Positions 54,146 to 62,030 of a DNA stretch of 64,000 nucleotides are shown here, piece after piece (the first letter of the stretch is position 1; the number at the start of each line of letters is the position of its first letter). Source of the DNA: Pedobacter sp. W3I1 (GTDB lineage Bacteria > Bacteroidota > Bacteroidia > Sphingobacteriales > Sphingobacteriaceae). Location: assembly GCF_030816015.1 (NCBI RefSeq), contig NZ_JAUSXN010000001.1:1550001-1614000 (forward strand), given 5' to 3'. Below the pieces are notes generated by a model. That model searched no databases. It had not been told where the DNA came from and saw nothing but the letters and a program-made list of their open reading frames with translations. The translations under genes were made by a program, and so were the position numbers.

Positions 54146-55120
54146 TCAGTTAGTTAATTTATACATGGCCTTTTTTGCAGCTACTTCTTTGAATAAGTTA
54201 TGCCATTGTAGGGTAAACCGTTCGATGCTGAAGCGTTCTTCGGCGGTTTTTCGGGCGTTATTACCCAATTGTTGCGCAAGTTCAGGGCGCTCCAAAAGAA
54301 GTTCCATATCTTTTCTAAGCATCCCCATGTCTGTTCGTACAAAACCTGAATAACCATTTTTGATGGTCACCGACATTTCTGTGGTAGCCAGGCCAACTAT
54401 AGGCATACCTTGCATCATTGCCTCACATACGGCAAGGCCAAGGCTGGTGTAGCGGATGGGGTTAAAAAAGAAACGGTAGTTGGATATAAATGCCGGTAAT
54501 TGTGGATGAAGTACTTCGCCTATTCCGTATTGTTCTGCACCCATACCCACCAGATCCAGGGGAAGTACCTTACTAAGTTGTTCGAAAATATCGAAACCCA
54601 AAAGACGTCCCCTTGTTGGCAAATTGTTAATCACCACTATTCCACGTTCGAGTGTGCCTTTATACGGATGGTTACTGGCGGTTACGCCATGTTCAATAAC
54701 CAGGGTCTGTACACCTGGACTATGCCACATCAATTGGTTAAAATGTGTTACATGGACAAGTGTTACCGTTGGGTCTTTTACCGGATGTTGTGCATTGGTA
54801 GGGTGGTCCCAGGGTGGATCATGTTCGAGATAAATCTTTGGTAAAGTACGCTGGGATTCAGAAAGGACGTCGAACTGGTCGCGGAGATAGTTCTCATCGG
54901 TCTGGAATAAAATGACATCGAAATCCATATTGCGGACTTCAGCTGCAGGGATTTCATGGACATTGTTGCCAAAAGGGAAAGTCGTGCCCCGGCCAACATA
55001 TCCTTCGCTCTTAGCCTCGTTTACGGGTATATAAATATCATAGTCACCCTGTGAAAGATAAAAAAGATAACTACCGTGGATGTGCCATGTAAAAATTTTT
55101 AGCCTGTTATATTGTTGCAT
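54146..55120 (-). CDS. GT4-like glycosyltransferase
   Basis: A 324-residue GT-B glycosyltransferase, first gene of the minus-strand operon. The N-terminus LKIFTWHIHGSYLFYLSQGDYDIYIPV is distinctive; the donor domain shows FFFNPIRYTSLGLAVCEAMMQGMPIVGLATTEMSVTI with the GT4 E-x7-E element, followed by NGYSGFVRTDM. It is shorter than usual GT4 enzymes (about 370-400). The next gene starts 17 bases downstream. Donor and acceptor are unknown; the operon suggests a heptose-containing product. Confidence 0.88.
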   Translation of the reverse strand: MQQYNRLKIFTWHIHGSYLFYLSQGDYDIYIPVNEAKSEGYVGRGTTFPFGNNVHEIPAAEVRNMDFDVILFQTDENYLRDQFDVLSESQRTLPKIYLEHDPPWDHPTNAQHPVKDPTVTLVHVTHFNQLMWHSPGVQTLVIEHGVTASNHPYKGTLERGIVVINNLPTRGRLLGFDIFEQLSKVLPLDLVGMGAEQYGIGEVLHPQLPAFISNYRFFFNPIRYTSLGLAVCEAMMQGMPIVGLATTEMSVTIKNGYSGFVRTDMGMLRKDMELLLERPELAQQLGNNARKTAEERFSIERFTLQWHNLFKEVAAKKAMYKLTN

Positions 55121-55887
55121 AAAAGATCTGAATAATGGACAAGATATTAAGCAAAAAAGCTAGATACCTGCCCGGGTAATACTGTTTTAAACAACTACGC
55201 TTAGAAGCGTTTTGTTCGTTGTGCAACTACCTGTTTTAACGTGGAATATACCTGAATCATGACCAGGAATACCTTGTTTCAGGTTTAAACAAAACTCAAG
55301 GCGGTTAATACAAATTGATTTTTGTTAATTAATGTATAGGAAGCGAAGCGTGCTTTACTAAAAACTGGCCGGATTTAAGTAGAACCGAGATACGGTGGTA
55401 TGGCCTAGTTGGAAGATCAGTTTTTTAGCCAAAAACAAAGGAGTTGGATGACAGGTTAAGATAAATCGTCATCTCGACCGCAGTGGAGAGATCTTTTAAA
55501 CATAGTTAAAAGATCTCTCCACTCCGCATTGAAAAGGAGATGACGCCGATTTTTAGTGTCTGTCAATGTTAGCCTGTCGAAGGAAAAATGTTTTTGTTTT
55601 CGACAATTAAAGGTCTTTGACAAGCTCAGACTGACAGCTTCTACTTAACTTAATGACATTAGGAAAGCTCGTGCTATATAGATTGCCTGATTTATCCTGA
55701 GGAATAGGAATCCGGGTAGTTGGTTTAAGCCTGGGGATATAGCATTACATTCAGACAGGATTTACCAGGTGCTTTTAGGTATAAGTTACGTAAGATCACG
55801 TAATTTGCGCAACAACAGCGCAGGCAATAGGCTGTCTGTATTTGTGGTCAGGCCTGCATGCCATAGGACAGCAGCAGGCCATTATAG
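55121..55887. repeat. Repeat-rich spacer
   Basis: No gene is seen. Around 55370-55420 is a segment (TTTAAGTAGAACCGAGATAC and ATGGCCTAGTTGG) nearly repeated at 28610-28680. The palindrome at 55467-55545 is listed separately. Near 55575-55640 are opposed pieces (TTAGCCTGTCGAAGG and GACAAGCTCAGACTGACA). Promoters for the heptose operon should lie at its left end. Confidence 0.65.
55467..55545. repeat. Palindromic intergenic element (CGTCATCTCGAC family)
   Basis: Arms CGTCATCTCGACCGCAGTGG and its imperfect reverse complement enclose the perfect inner pair GTGGAGAGATCTTTT/AAAAGATCTCTCCAC, with a short A+T-rich loop. It is a different family from the GTCATTGCGAGG elements. Confidence 0.8.
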
Positions 55888-56397
55888 TTATTGCGTTTTA
55901 TATTGTTTAAGTTGCTTTTTAAGCAGTAACCTGGCCTGATGGATATGTGTTTTAACTGTACCCACCGGGATACCCAGTTCTTCGGCTATTTCCTTATATT
56001 TATATCCTTCGAAATACCGGATAAAAGGTACTGAATATGCTGCCGGAAGCCTGTTTAAAGCATTTTTAATGTCTTCCATCGCAAACCTGTGTTCTGCATG
56101 GTTTGAGGTTGCACTATGGCAAAGGTTCGCTGAAGAGATTTCTTCTACCTGAACAATGCGGTCGCGATGTCTTTGGTTTTGGCGATAAGAATTGATAAAG
56201 GTATTGCGCATGATTACAAACAGCCATCCCTTTATATTGGTGCCATGATTAAAGTTTTTAGCAAACCGGATGGCTTTAACAAGCGTATCCTGTAACAGGT
56301 CATTTGCGTCATCAGGATCTTTAGTAAAATTGAGGGCATGTAATTGCAGCGCTCTCGAATAGAGGTTTACGCTTTGGGTGAATTCGGATTGTGTCAT
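55888..56397 (-). CDS. ECF-type RNA polymerase sigma factor
   Basis: A 169-residue sigma-70 family ECF factor. Region 2 is seen as LYSRALQLHALNFTKDPDDANDLLQDTLVKAI then NIKGWLFVIMRNTFIN; region 4 is ALNRLPAAYSVPFIRYFEGYKYKEIAEELGIPVGTVKTHIHQAR. No anti-sigma gene is adjacent, and the next gene downstream is a small secreted protein after a 253-base gap (upstream on the map is the repeat spacer). It resembles the large group of EcfG-unrelated ECF factors of Bacteroidota that act on stress or surface genes. Confidence 0.93.
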   Translation of the reverse strand: MTQSEFTQSVNLYSRALQLHALNFTKDPDDANDLLQDTLVKAIRFAKNFNHGTNIKGWLFVIMRNTFINSYRQNQRHRDRIVQVEEISSANLCHSATSNHAEHRFAMEDIKNALNRLPAAYSVPFIRYFEGYKYKEIAEELGIPVGTVKTHIHQARLLLKKQLKQYKTQ

Positions 56398-56620
56398 AGC
56401 AAAAAATGTTTTAAGGTATAATAAAGTTCATCAAAGGGTATACCATTTGGCATGCGTCATTTTTTGGCTTACTAGTGCCCTAGGTATAAACCGCAACGAG
56501 GAAAAATACCTGAGGAACATGGTGTTAAGTCAAAAAGAAGTTTGATTAAATTAACTTGGGTGAGTTTTGCATTTTTCGCAATGCAATATTGAAAGCTGCT
56601 ATCCACGAAAATAAGTAGCA

Positions 56621-56646
56621 ACAAAAAGCCCGGATTAACCGGGCTT
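56621..56646 (-). terminator. Terminator after the small secreted protein gene
   Basis: On the minus strand the arms AAGCCCGG/CCGGGCTT (loop TTAAT) are followed by TTTTTG. It begins four bases after the stop of the gene at 56651 and so ends a single-gene transcript. Confidence 0.92.
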
Positions 56647-56650
56647 AGTC

Positions 56651-56845
56651 CTATAGTGGTGGGATTGTTTTTTTTATGGTGTCACGTTTCAGCGTGTCAC
56701 GCTTGGTCGTATCCCTTTTGCCGGGAACATTTTTCTTTGCCGGTTTGGTTTTTTCCGTTTTCTTTTTAGTGGTGTCCTGACGGGTTTGGGCAGAAGAGGC
56801 TAAGCCTATTCCTAATGCCAATAAGATAATCATCAGCTTTTTCAT
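56651..56845 (-). CDS. Small secreted Lys/Thr-rich repeat protein
   Basis: A 64-residue protein with a clean signal peptide (MKKLMIILLALGIGLASSAQ, cleavage after Ala-Gln region) and a very basic mature part. The latter repeats RDTTK, RDTLK, RDTIK units and ends IPPL. It is low in complexity and has no Cys. Similar short Lys/Thr/Pro-rich secreted proteins are common in Pedobacter; role unknown. Its own terminator follows after four bases. Confidence 0.75.
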   Translation of the reverse strand: MKKLMIILLALGIGLASSAQTRQDTTKKKTEKTKPAKKNVPGKRDTTKRDTLKRDTIKKTIPPL

Positions 56846-57140
56846 AGATTTTGTGATTTAAGGTAAAACATATAAAAAGTAACAGGGAATTTTTTAAAAA
56901 GGTTTTAGGCTGTTTAACCGAATGAGTAAAACAGGTATATCTACTTGTGTTTTGGATATATTGCGGTGTTAAATACTTCTTTTTAGATAGTGGTTAATCC
57001 ATTTGTAGTTAAAATTGATTGGTTAAGAAACTGCTTAAGGTTTCGTTTTATATTTTACTTATCATCCTGAGGGACAATTTATTTCATAAAAAGCAATATA
57101 AATAATAGGAATTTTAAAGAAGATAAATCTCCTCATATTT

Positions 57141-57238
57141 TCGTTATTGCGAAAAGGCTTTTTCAGCCGACAAAGCAATCTTTATAGCAGGATCAATAGC
57201 AGGAAAGATTGCTTCGTCGTTCCTCCTCGCAATGACGA
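57141..57238. repeat. Palindromic intergenic element (GTCATTGCGAGG family)
   Basis: The arms TCGTTATTGCG and CGCAATGACGA, and the inner pair AAAGCAATCTTT/AAAGATTGCTT, form a large hairpin. It is related to 33511-33638, and both have the piece TTTTTCAGCCGAC or its complement inside. Confidence 0.8.
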
Positions 57239-57330
57239 CTTTTCTATAGGATTCTGTCAATGGTTAATATTTTGTATGAAATCAATATAAATAATATGAG
57301 ATTTTAAGGAAGTGAATAGCATCGGGGTAT

Positions 57331-57424
57331 CGTCATTCCCAACTCGATTGGGAACCACGAAGTGCTCATTGCAGATAATCTTAATGCAAGCGATTTTAAG
57401 ATTCCCGCATGCGCGGGAATGACG
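57331..57424. repeat. Palindromic intergenic element (CGTCATTCCC family)
   Basis: Arms CGTCATTCCC and GGGAATGACG close the unit, with inner short palindromes (CCCAACTCGATTGGG and TTCCCGCATGCGCGGGAA). It differs from the two other palindromic families in this window. Confidence 0.8.
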
Positions 57425-57702
57425 ACCACACTAACGGATTCTGTCATTCTTAGCTTGTCGAAGGATCAGTTTAAGGCGTTTCGACAGACTCAACGTAACA
57501 ACCTGCGTAAATTTTCATCATCTTTTAACAGTTTCTAATAAAATGTGAAAGGAATTGTTTGGTCAGGCCGCCTTGTATTTGAAGAAAATTCTGTTAAATA
57601 TAAAAATGGCACAAGATTCTTCGTAGCATAAGATAAATGTCATTAAAATAGCCCCTTTTTAAATAAATTATCAATTTTAAATGGCATCTAAATTAATAAT
57701 GA

Positions 57703-57710
57703 TATATTTG
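57703..57710 (+). promoter_or_regulatory. Putative -7 box of the adk promoter
   Basis: TATATTTG fits the Bacteroidota consensus TAnnTTTG and is followed by a purine about seven bases on. It lies 115 bases before the adk start. The -33 region is T-rich but lacks a clear TTTG. Confidence 0.5.
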
Positions 57711-57825
57711 CAGCCTTGAAAGTAAGCAATGTCTAATCCTATTAATCAGTGATTTGAATATTACTTTTGACTGAGCCATAGGAATAAGGCTTTTTTAATT
57801 TTTGAAGACAACCTAAACAACTTGA

Positions 57826-58401
57826 ATGCTTAATTTAGTTCTCTTTGGCCCTCCAGGGGCGGGTAAAGGCACCCAATCTGAAAAGCTGATAGAAAAATAT
57901 CAGTTGGTACACGTTTCAACAGGCGATCTTTTTAGAGCACACGTTAAAGGAGAAACCGAATTAGGAAAAAAAGTGAGTCAATTGTTAGCTGATGGAGAAT
58001 TGGTTCCTGATGCCCTTACAATTGCCATGCTTGAAGAAGAGGTAGATAAAAATCCTGATGCTAAAGGATTTGTGTTTGATGGATTTCCGCGTACCGTTCC
58101 GCAAGCAATTGAACTTGATTTATTTTTAGAGCGTAAAGGCAGTAAAATTGCTGGTGTTATTGCTTTAGATGTTGATCAGGACGAGTTGACAAAACGTATT
58201 GCCGAACGCCATAAAACCAGCGGTCGTCCAGATGATGACGCTGAAAAATTGAAAAAACGAATTTCAGAATACTTTGATAAAACCATCCACGTATTGCCTT
58301 ATTATGAAGAGCAGGGAAAGTTGAATAAAGTAAACGGAATTGGTGATATAGAAACAGTATATAATGATCTTTGCGCTGTAATAGATCAGTATAAAGTATA
58401 A
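57826..58401 (+). CDS. adk: Adenylate kinase
   Basis: Interconverts ATP plus AMP and two ADP. The protein of 191 residues has the P-loop GPPGAGKGT at 8-16, the AMP-binding STGDLFRAHV and FDGFPRTVPQA, and a short LID (RHKTSGRPDDD) without zinc-binding cysteines, as in other Bacteroidota. It precedes obg by 140 bases on the same strand; the pair is common in this phylum. A weak palindrome (GTTATAA/TTATAAC) lies between them near 58455-58478. Confidence 0.97.
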   Translation: MLNLVLFGPPGAGKGTQSEKLIEKYQLVHVSTGDLFRAHVKGETELGKKVSQLLADGELVPDALTIAMLEEEVDKNPDAKGFVFDGFPRTVPQAIELDLFLERKGSKIAGVIALDVDQDELTKRIAERHKTSGRPDDDAEKLKKRISEYFDKTIHVLPYYEEQGKLNKVNGIGDIETVYNDLCAVIDQYKV

Positions 58402-58541
58402 GTGCCAGATCAGGATTAATTTTCAGATCCGGTATATTTCAAAACATACAAAGAGTTATAATGTTAAAACGTTATAACTTTTTAATTTTAAAGGAGTTGT
58501 TATTTCAACGCTCCGAGAGTAAAACATTTCAATATTAAAAT

Positions 58542-59537
58542 ATGTCGCAGGGTTCGAATTTCGTAGATTATGTAAAAATTTGTTGCCGTTCTGGTAAAGG
58601 CGGGGCAGGTTCGGCACATTTACATCGTGATATTTTAACGTCAATGGGTGGTCCTGATGGTGGTGACGGCGGTCGTGGCGGCCACATTATCGTTAAAGGC
58701 AGTATTCATATCTGGACATTATTACACCTTAAATACCGTAAGCACATTATTGCTGAAGATGGTGGAGCAGGTGGGAGTTCCCATAAATTCGGTAAACAAG
58801 GTAAGGATGAAATCTTAGAGGTTCCGCTTGGTACCATCGCCAAAGATGCTGAAACCGGAGAAGTCCTTTTCGAAATTACCAAAGATGGCGAAACTAAGAT
58901 CTTAACACCAGGTGGCCGTGGCGGTTTGGGTAATGCGCATTTTAAAAACTCTGTTCAACAAACACCACGTTTTGCACAACCGGGTGAGCAGGGACAAGAG
59001 GTTTGGAACATTTTAGAATTAAAAGTTTTAGCCGATGTAGGCCTGGTGGGTTTTCCAAATGCGGGAAAATCTACTTTACTTTCAGTAGTTTCGGCTGCTA
59101 AGCCAGAAATTGCCGATTATCCTTTTACAACCATTGTTCCTAACCTGGGTATTGTAAGTTACAGAGGTGGAAAATCTTTTGTAATGGCCGATATTCCTGG
59201 GATTATAGAAGGTGCATCAAAAGGTAAAGGTTTAGGCTACCGTTTCCTGCGTCATATCGAGCGTAATTCAGTGCTGTTGTTCATGGTTCCGGCTGATACA
59301 AGCCGTTCAGTTAAAGAAGAATACGAAATTCTTAAAAGCGAACTGGAATCTTACAATCCTGAATTAATGCAGAAACCGCATGTTTTAGCCATTACCAAAT
59401 CAGATATGTTAGATGAAGAATTAATGGAAGAAATGAAACAGGATCTGCCAAATATTCCATCTATATTTATTTCGTCAGTAGCTGAAAAAAATATTTTAGA
59501 GCTAAAGGATATGCTTTGGAAAGCAATTGAAGGGTAA
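58542..59537 (+). CDS. obg: GTPase Obg
   Basis: An essential ribosome-associated GTPase that helps 50S assembly and the stringent response. The N-terminal Obg fold (residues 1-160) shows the glycine-rich stretches [17 protein letters not shown] and [15 protein letters not shown]. The G domain has [12 protein letters not shown] (P-loop), [10 protein letters not shown], and TKSD near residue 285. At 331 residues it lacks the C-terminal OCT domain of Firmicutes Obg, as do other Bacteroidota forms. It ends at the bidirectional terminator. Confidence 0.96.
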   Translation: MSQGSNFVDYVKICCRSGKGGAGSAHLHRDILTSMGGPDGGDGGRGGHIIVKGSIHIWTLLHLKYRKHIIAEDGGAGGSSHKFGKQGKDEILEVPLGTIAKDAETGEVLFEITKDGETKILTPGGRGGLGNAHFKNSVQQTPRFAQPGEQGQEVWNILELKVLADVGLVGFPNAGKSTLLSVVSAAKPEIADYPFTTIVPNLGIVSYRGGKSFVMADIPGIIEGASKGKGLGYRFLRHIERNSVLLFMVPADTSRSVKEEYEILKSELESYNPELMQKPHVLAITKSDMLDEELMEEMKQDLPNIPSIFISSVAEKNILELKDMLWKAIEG

Positions 59538-59557
59538 TATAAACAAGTTTTAATAAA

Positions 59558-59608
59558 TAATTTTGGTGTGCAGAACATTGCTGCCATATTCTGCATTTAC
59601 CAAAATTA
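59558..59608. terminator. Bidirectional hairpin between obg and the DCC gene
   Basis: Ten base pairs (TAATTTTGGT/ACCAAAATTA) and, inside, seven more (TGCAGAA/TTCTGCA) give a long interrupted stem. It lies between two convergent genes and has A+T runs on both sides, so it can serve both. Confidence 0.75.
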
Positions 59609-59624
59609 AGCCGCCGATCGAAGT

Positions 59625-60044
59625 CTATATCAAAAATTTACTTCGAATATGTTCAGTAGGCAGCATACAACTGTCTGTTCGCCCAAATAAAGCATAGCGG
59701 TTATCGGCGAATGCTTTATACAGCCGGTTTCTTATAAAACCGGGTACCAAATAACCCACATTGATTAACGGAGCCCACCAGGCATTTAAATTTTTTAGGA
59801 TATAAGCTACTGCATTAGATTGGCTAAGAAACTCGTTGTTGCGTACCACAATAATGCTATTTAGTTTTATAAAATTAACCTGATGGACTTTGCCCAGTTG
59901 CACTGCGGTTTCACTGTCAAGCGGAGCAAAGCTAAACCTGTTTGCCTGATCATGAGTGATTATATAATTGATAAAGCCATTGCAAAAATTACAAACACCA
60001 TCAAATAGGATGATGTCTTTTGTTGTGTCTAAAATAGGTGCCAT
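59625..60044 (-). CDS. DCC-family (DUF393) thiol-disulfide oxidoreductase
   Basis: A 139-residue DCC protein. The family motif D15-G-V-C18-N-F-C21 lies at the N-terminus (IILFDGVCNFCNGFINYII), followed by FAPLDSETAVQL, SIIVVRNNEFLSQSNAVAYIL and the C-terminal RLYKAFADNRYALFGR. The fold is thioredoxin-like and the CxxC pair could do disulfide exchange. It overlaps the HTTM-like gene ahead of it by 16 bases, and is last in the four-gene unit with the small precursor-like protein at 61468. DCC proteins often lie next to or are fused with HTTM-domain membrane proteins; the joint reaction is not known. Confidence 0.9.
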   Translation of the reverse strand: MAPILDTTKDIILFDGVCNFCNGFINYIITHDQANRFSFAPLDSETAVQLGKVHQVNFIKLNSIIVVRNNEFLSQSNAVAYILKNLNAWWAPLINVGYLVPGFIRNRLYKAFADNRYALFGRTDSCMLPTEHIRSKFLI

Positions 60045-60850
60045 GTTATTTGGTGGTTAATAAAATAAATTGCTGGATAAGTAGCCATAAAAGCCCAGAA
60101 AAACGAATTCAAGCCCATAATAAGCGCTGTAAAGAAATGGAATATAAATCCCCAGATCAGAAATACTATGGCATACTGCCAGGGCAGAATAAGGCATAAT
60201 GGAAATATGGTTTCCATAACAATAACGTTCCAACACAGAAAACGGTTTGCAGAAGGGTATTTTTGCAATAAAAGACTTGCTTTTTTGGAGCCATATGTTT
60301 TGGTCGAGAATACATCTTTTATTGCTGTTCCCGAACGCCACTCAGCAGATACAAGTTTGGCAATACCCGCAACAGTATAAGAAAGACAGGCCTGTAATCC
60401 GATAAACCATATACCGATATCTCTCAATTTACCAGTTGTAAAAGCAGGAAGATTGCATAGGATCAATGTGATGATAATGAGCATGCTCATCTGGTCTGAA
60501 CCATCACTTCCATAATAAGTAACCAGTGATGCCGCCAGTAAGCTGAATCCTAACAAACTGATCAGTACCCATCCTGTTGTACTCTGTAACGGAAAGAACA
60601 ATAATCCAACAATAAGCAGGCACCTGATGATAAAAAGGGCAGCCAGGCCTGGTGCGCTAAACAGTTTAAAAAGAGGTTTAAAAAAAGACTTTTCGTTCTG
60701 TTTGGTCCATTTTAGCTGCATTACATTCCAGGATAACAAACCATTAGGAGAAAATATCTGCACTTTCTTGAGGTACTCCAGCGTAGAAATTAATAAACCT
60801 ATACTCAATATAATGAGTACGGTTTGTGATATATCATTTAATAAAATCAT
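60029..60850 (-). CDS. HTTM-like multi-pass membrane protein
   Basis: A 273-residue membrane protein with about six helices. The loop between the first helices reads GLLSWNVMQLKWTKQNEKS. The middle has LQACLSYTVAGIAKLVSAEWRSGTAIKDVF, which fits the HTTM family (distant relatives of vitamin K-dependent gamma-carboxylase): a helix with Y-x-x-AG-x-AKL, then a W-R-SG-A segment. The DCC gene overlaps it by 16 bases, and the unknown membrane protein lies eight bases ahead. The family call is from pattern, not from a search. What it modifies is not known. Confidence 0.7.
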   Translation of the reverse strand: MILLNDISQTVLIILSIGLLISTLEYLKKVQIFSPNGLLSWNVMQLKWTKQNEKSFFKPLFKLFSAPGLAALFIIRCLLIVGLLFFPLQSTTGWVLISLLGFSLLAASLVTYYGSDGSDQMSMLIIITLILCNLPAFTTGKLRDIGIWFIGLQACLSYTVAGIAKLVSAEWRSGTAIKDVFSTKTYGSKKASLLLQKYPSANRFLCWNVIVMETIFPLCLILPWQYAIVFLIWGFIFHFFTALIMGLNSFFWAFMATYPAIYFINHQITWHLF

Positions 60851-60857
60851 GACTATT

Positions 60858-61409
60858 TTATATTTGATGAAAAACGGATAATAGAATTAATGATGGCGCA
60901 GTTTCTTTTTGATAACCTGATGATTCTGCAAGCATAAACTGCCGATAGCAATTTTGTGATTGTTTTTTGTATTGGCTAACCGCATGTAATACTATGATAT
61001 AAGGCATAGAAAACATCAGTAAATTTAGGTTCCCTGCTTTTTCGCGGTAAGAAGGGATGCTTGATACCAGGCTTTGTACTACGTCTGATAATATTTTTTT
61101 ATCACGTTTTTCGGGATTCCAAAGCCATGACCATATTGTACGTTCTTCGGTAATTTCCATTTCCTGCCAATCGCTATAATCGATGTCGGTTATTTTATCC
61201 CGATACAGTAGATGGTAATCCCTTTTACCGGGGTGTGGGGCAAAGAATGTCCATAGCGGGATCAGGTTAAAATAATCAATTTTATATCTGATAAACGAGG
61301 ATATTTTGGTTTCCTTAAACTGACACAATATGGTTGCTAAAAACCAAAAGGCCAGAAAAATAGTTACTACAAGCTCGTAAATAACTACAGGGTCTAATTT
61401 CAGCATCAT
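60858..61409 (-). CDS. Unknown membrane-anchored protein in the HTTM/DCC cassette
   Basis: A 183-residue protein I do not recognise. One membrane helix lies at about 8-30 (VVIYELVVTIFLAFWFLATIL). Then comes a conserved-looking segment (YFNLIPLWTFFAPHPGKRDYHLLYRDK), a Trp-rich part (RTIWSWLWNPEKRDKKILSD) and a C-terminal helix (LLMFSMPYIIVLHAVSQYKKQSQ). It lies between the precursor-like gene (59 bases upstream) and the HTTM-like gene (eight bases downstream). By position it is a partner of the HTTM-like and DCC proteins. Confidence 0.65.
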   Translation of the reverse strand: MMLKLDPVVIYELVVTIFLAFWFLATILCQFKETKISSFIRYKIDYFNLIPLWTFFAPHPGKRDYHLLYRDKITDIDYSDWQEMEITEERTIWSWLWNPEKRDKKILSDVVQSLVSSIPSYREKAGNLNLLMFSMPYIIVLHAVSQYKKQSQNCYRQFMLAESSGYQKETAPSLILLSVFHQI

Positions 61410-61430
61410 AATTTCGAATTAGTTGAGGAA

Positions 61431-61458
61431 AAGGGGGGTAGATATACTTCCCCTCCTT
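61431..61458 (-). terminator. Hairpin between the precursor-like gene and the membrane gene
   Basis: On the minus strand AAGGAGGGG pairs with CCCCCCTT (one mismatch) over an 11-base loop and is followed by TTTTCC. It begins about ten bases after the stop of the 101-residue gene. It could be a partial terminator that lowers downstream expression relative to the small protein. Confidence 0.55.
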
Positions 61459-61467
61459 TTCAAATTG

Positions 61468-61773
61468 TTAATTGAATTTTTTACGAAGTTCGATCAGCTT
61501 ATCTAAAGACAAACCATCTTTGGCTTCTTTAGAAAGCGCGCCAATTTCAGCTTCATTTAAAGCATTAGCAGCACCGATAGCCTCAATTACCTGGGTAACT
61601 ACCGGGGTGGCTTGAATGGTTACCTTAACAGCTTGGAGCGCTGTACGGGCTATTGCAGCAATAAAAAGTGGTTCTGCTGAATTCGCTTCAACAATTTCGT
61701 TGTCGCCTTTTAAATTAGCGATTAATGCATCAAGAATTGCTAATTCTGATTTTGATAAACTTGACTTTGCCAT
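61468..61773 (-). CDS. Small precursor-like protein, 101 residues
   Basis: I do not recognise this family. Three parts can be told apart: a polar N-terminus (SSLSKSELAILDALIANLKGD), a hydrophobic, Ala/Val/Thr-rich centre (FIAAIARTALQAVKVTIQAT, then PVVTQVIEAIGAANAL), and a charged C-terminal helix (SLDKLIELRKKFN). No Cys, no signal peptide. The layout (leader-like N-terminus, hydrophobic centre) recalls peptide precursors. A hairpin follows, then genes for a membrane protein, an HTTM-like protein and a DCC oxidoreductase. A two-component system lies upstream. All this is compatible with a modified or exported small protein, but no activity is shown. Confidence 0.7.
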   Translation of the reverse strand: MAKSSLSKSELAILDALIANLKGDNEIVEANSAEPLFIAAIARTALQAVKVTIQATPVVTQVIEAIGAANALNEAEIGALSKEAKDGLSLDKLIELRKKFN

Positions 61774-62030
61774 TTTGTTTTCTTTTTGAGGTAAATAAAA
61801 AATTGTTTAGTGTGCCTTGTTTTGAAGCTTCATTTGCACAACATAAAGTTCGGTACACCATAATTTTTTTACCAGAGTGGTAATACTCATTTAAAATATT
61901 GAGTATTTCTACGTAGTTACTAGGATAAAATGGCCTTTTGGGTGTATGCTTAAAATAAGATAGATGCTGATAGAAAGGCAAAAGAATGTTTTAGCCTTGT
62001 ATTTAGCTTAAGAAAGAGGATTTGATACGG

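Larger units (their letters stand above)
56846..57825. repeat. Repeat-rich spacer before adk
   Basis: A 980-base spacer with several repeats and no gene. 57058-57108 resembles 28231-28280 (CATCCTGAGGGACAATTTAT and AAAAAGCAATATAAAT), with another partial copy at 57281. Palindromes at 57141-57238 and 57331-57424 are listed separately. Near 57450 is TAGCTTGTCGAAGGATCAG. The last 150 bases hold the adk promoter. Confidence 0.7.

Noticed and set aside
58455-58478. Palindrome GTTATAA/TTATAAC between adk and obg
   Set aside because: Weak A+T-only stem; could be a chance palindrome, so not listed as a terminator or operator.
61730-61981. 83-codon frame overlapping the start of the precursor-like gene
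   Set aside because: It lies mostly in an A+T-rich leader, overlaps a better-supported frame and has no protein-like pattern.
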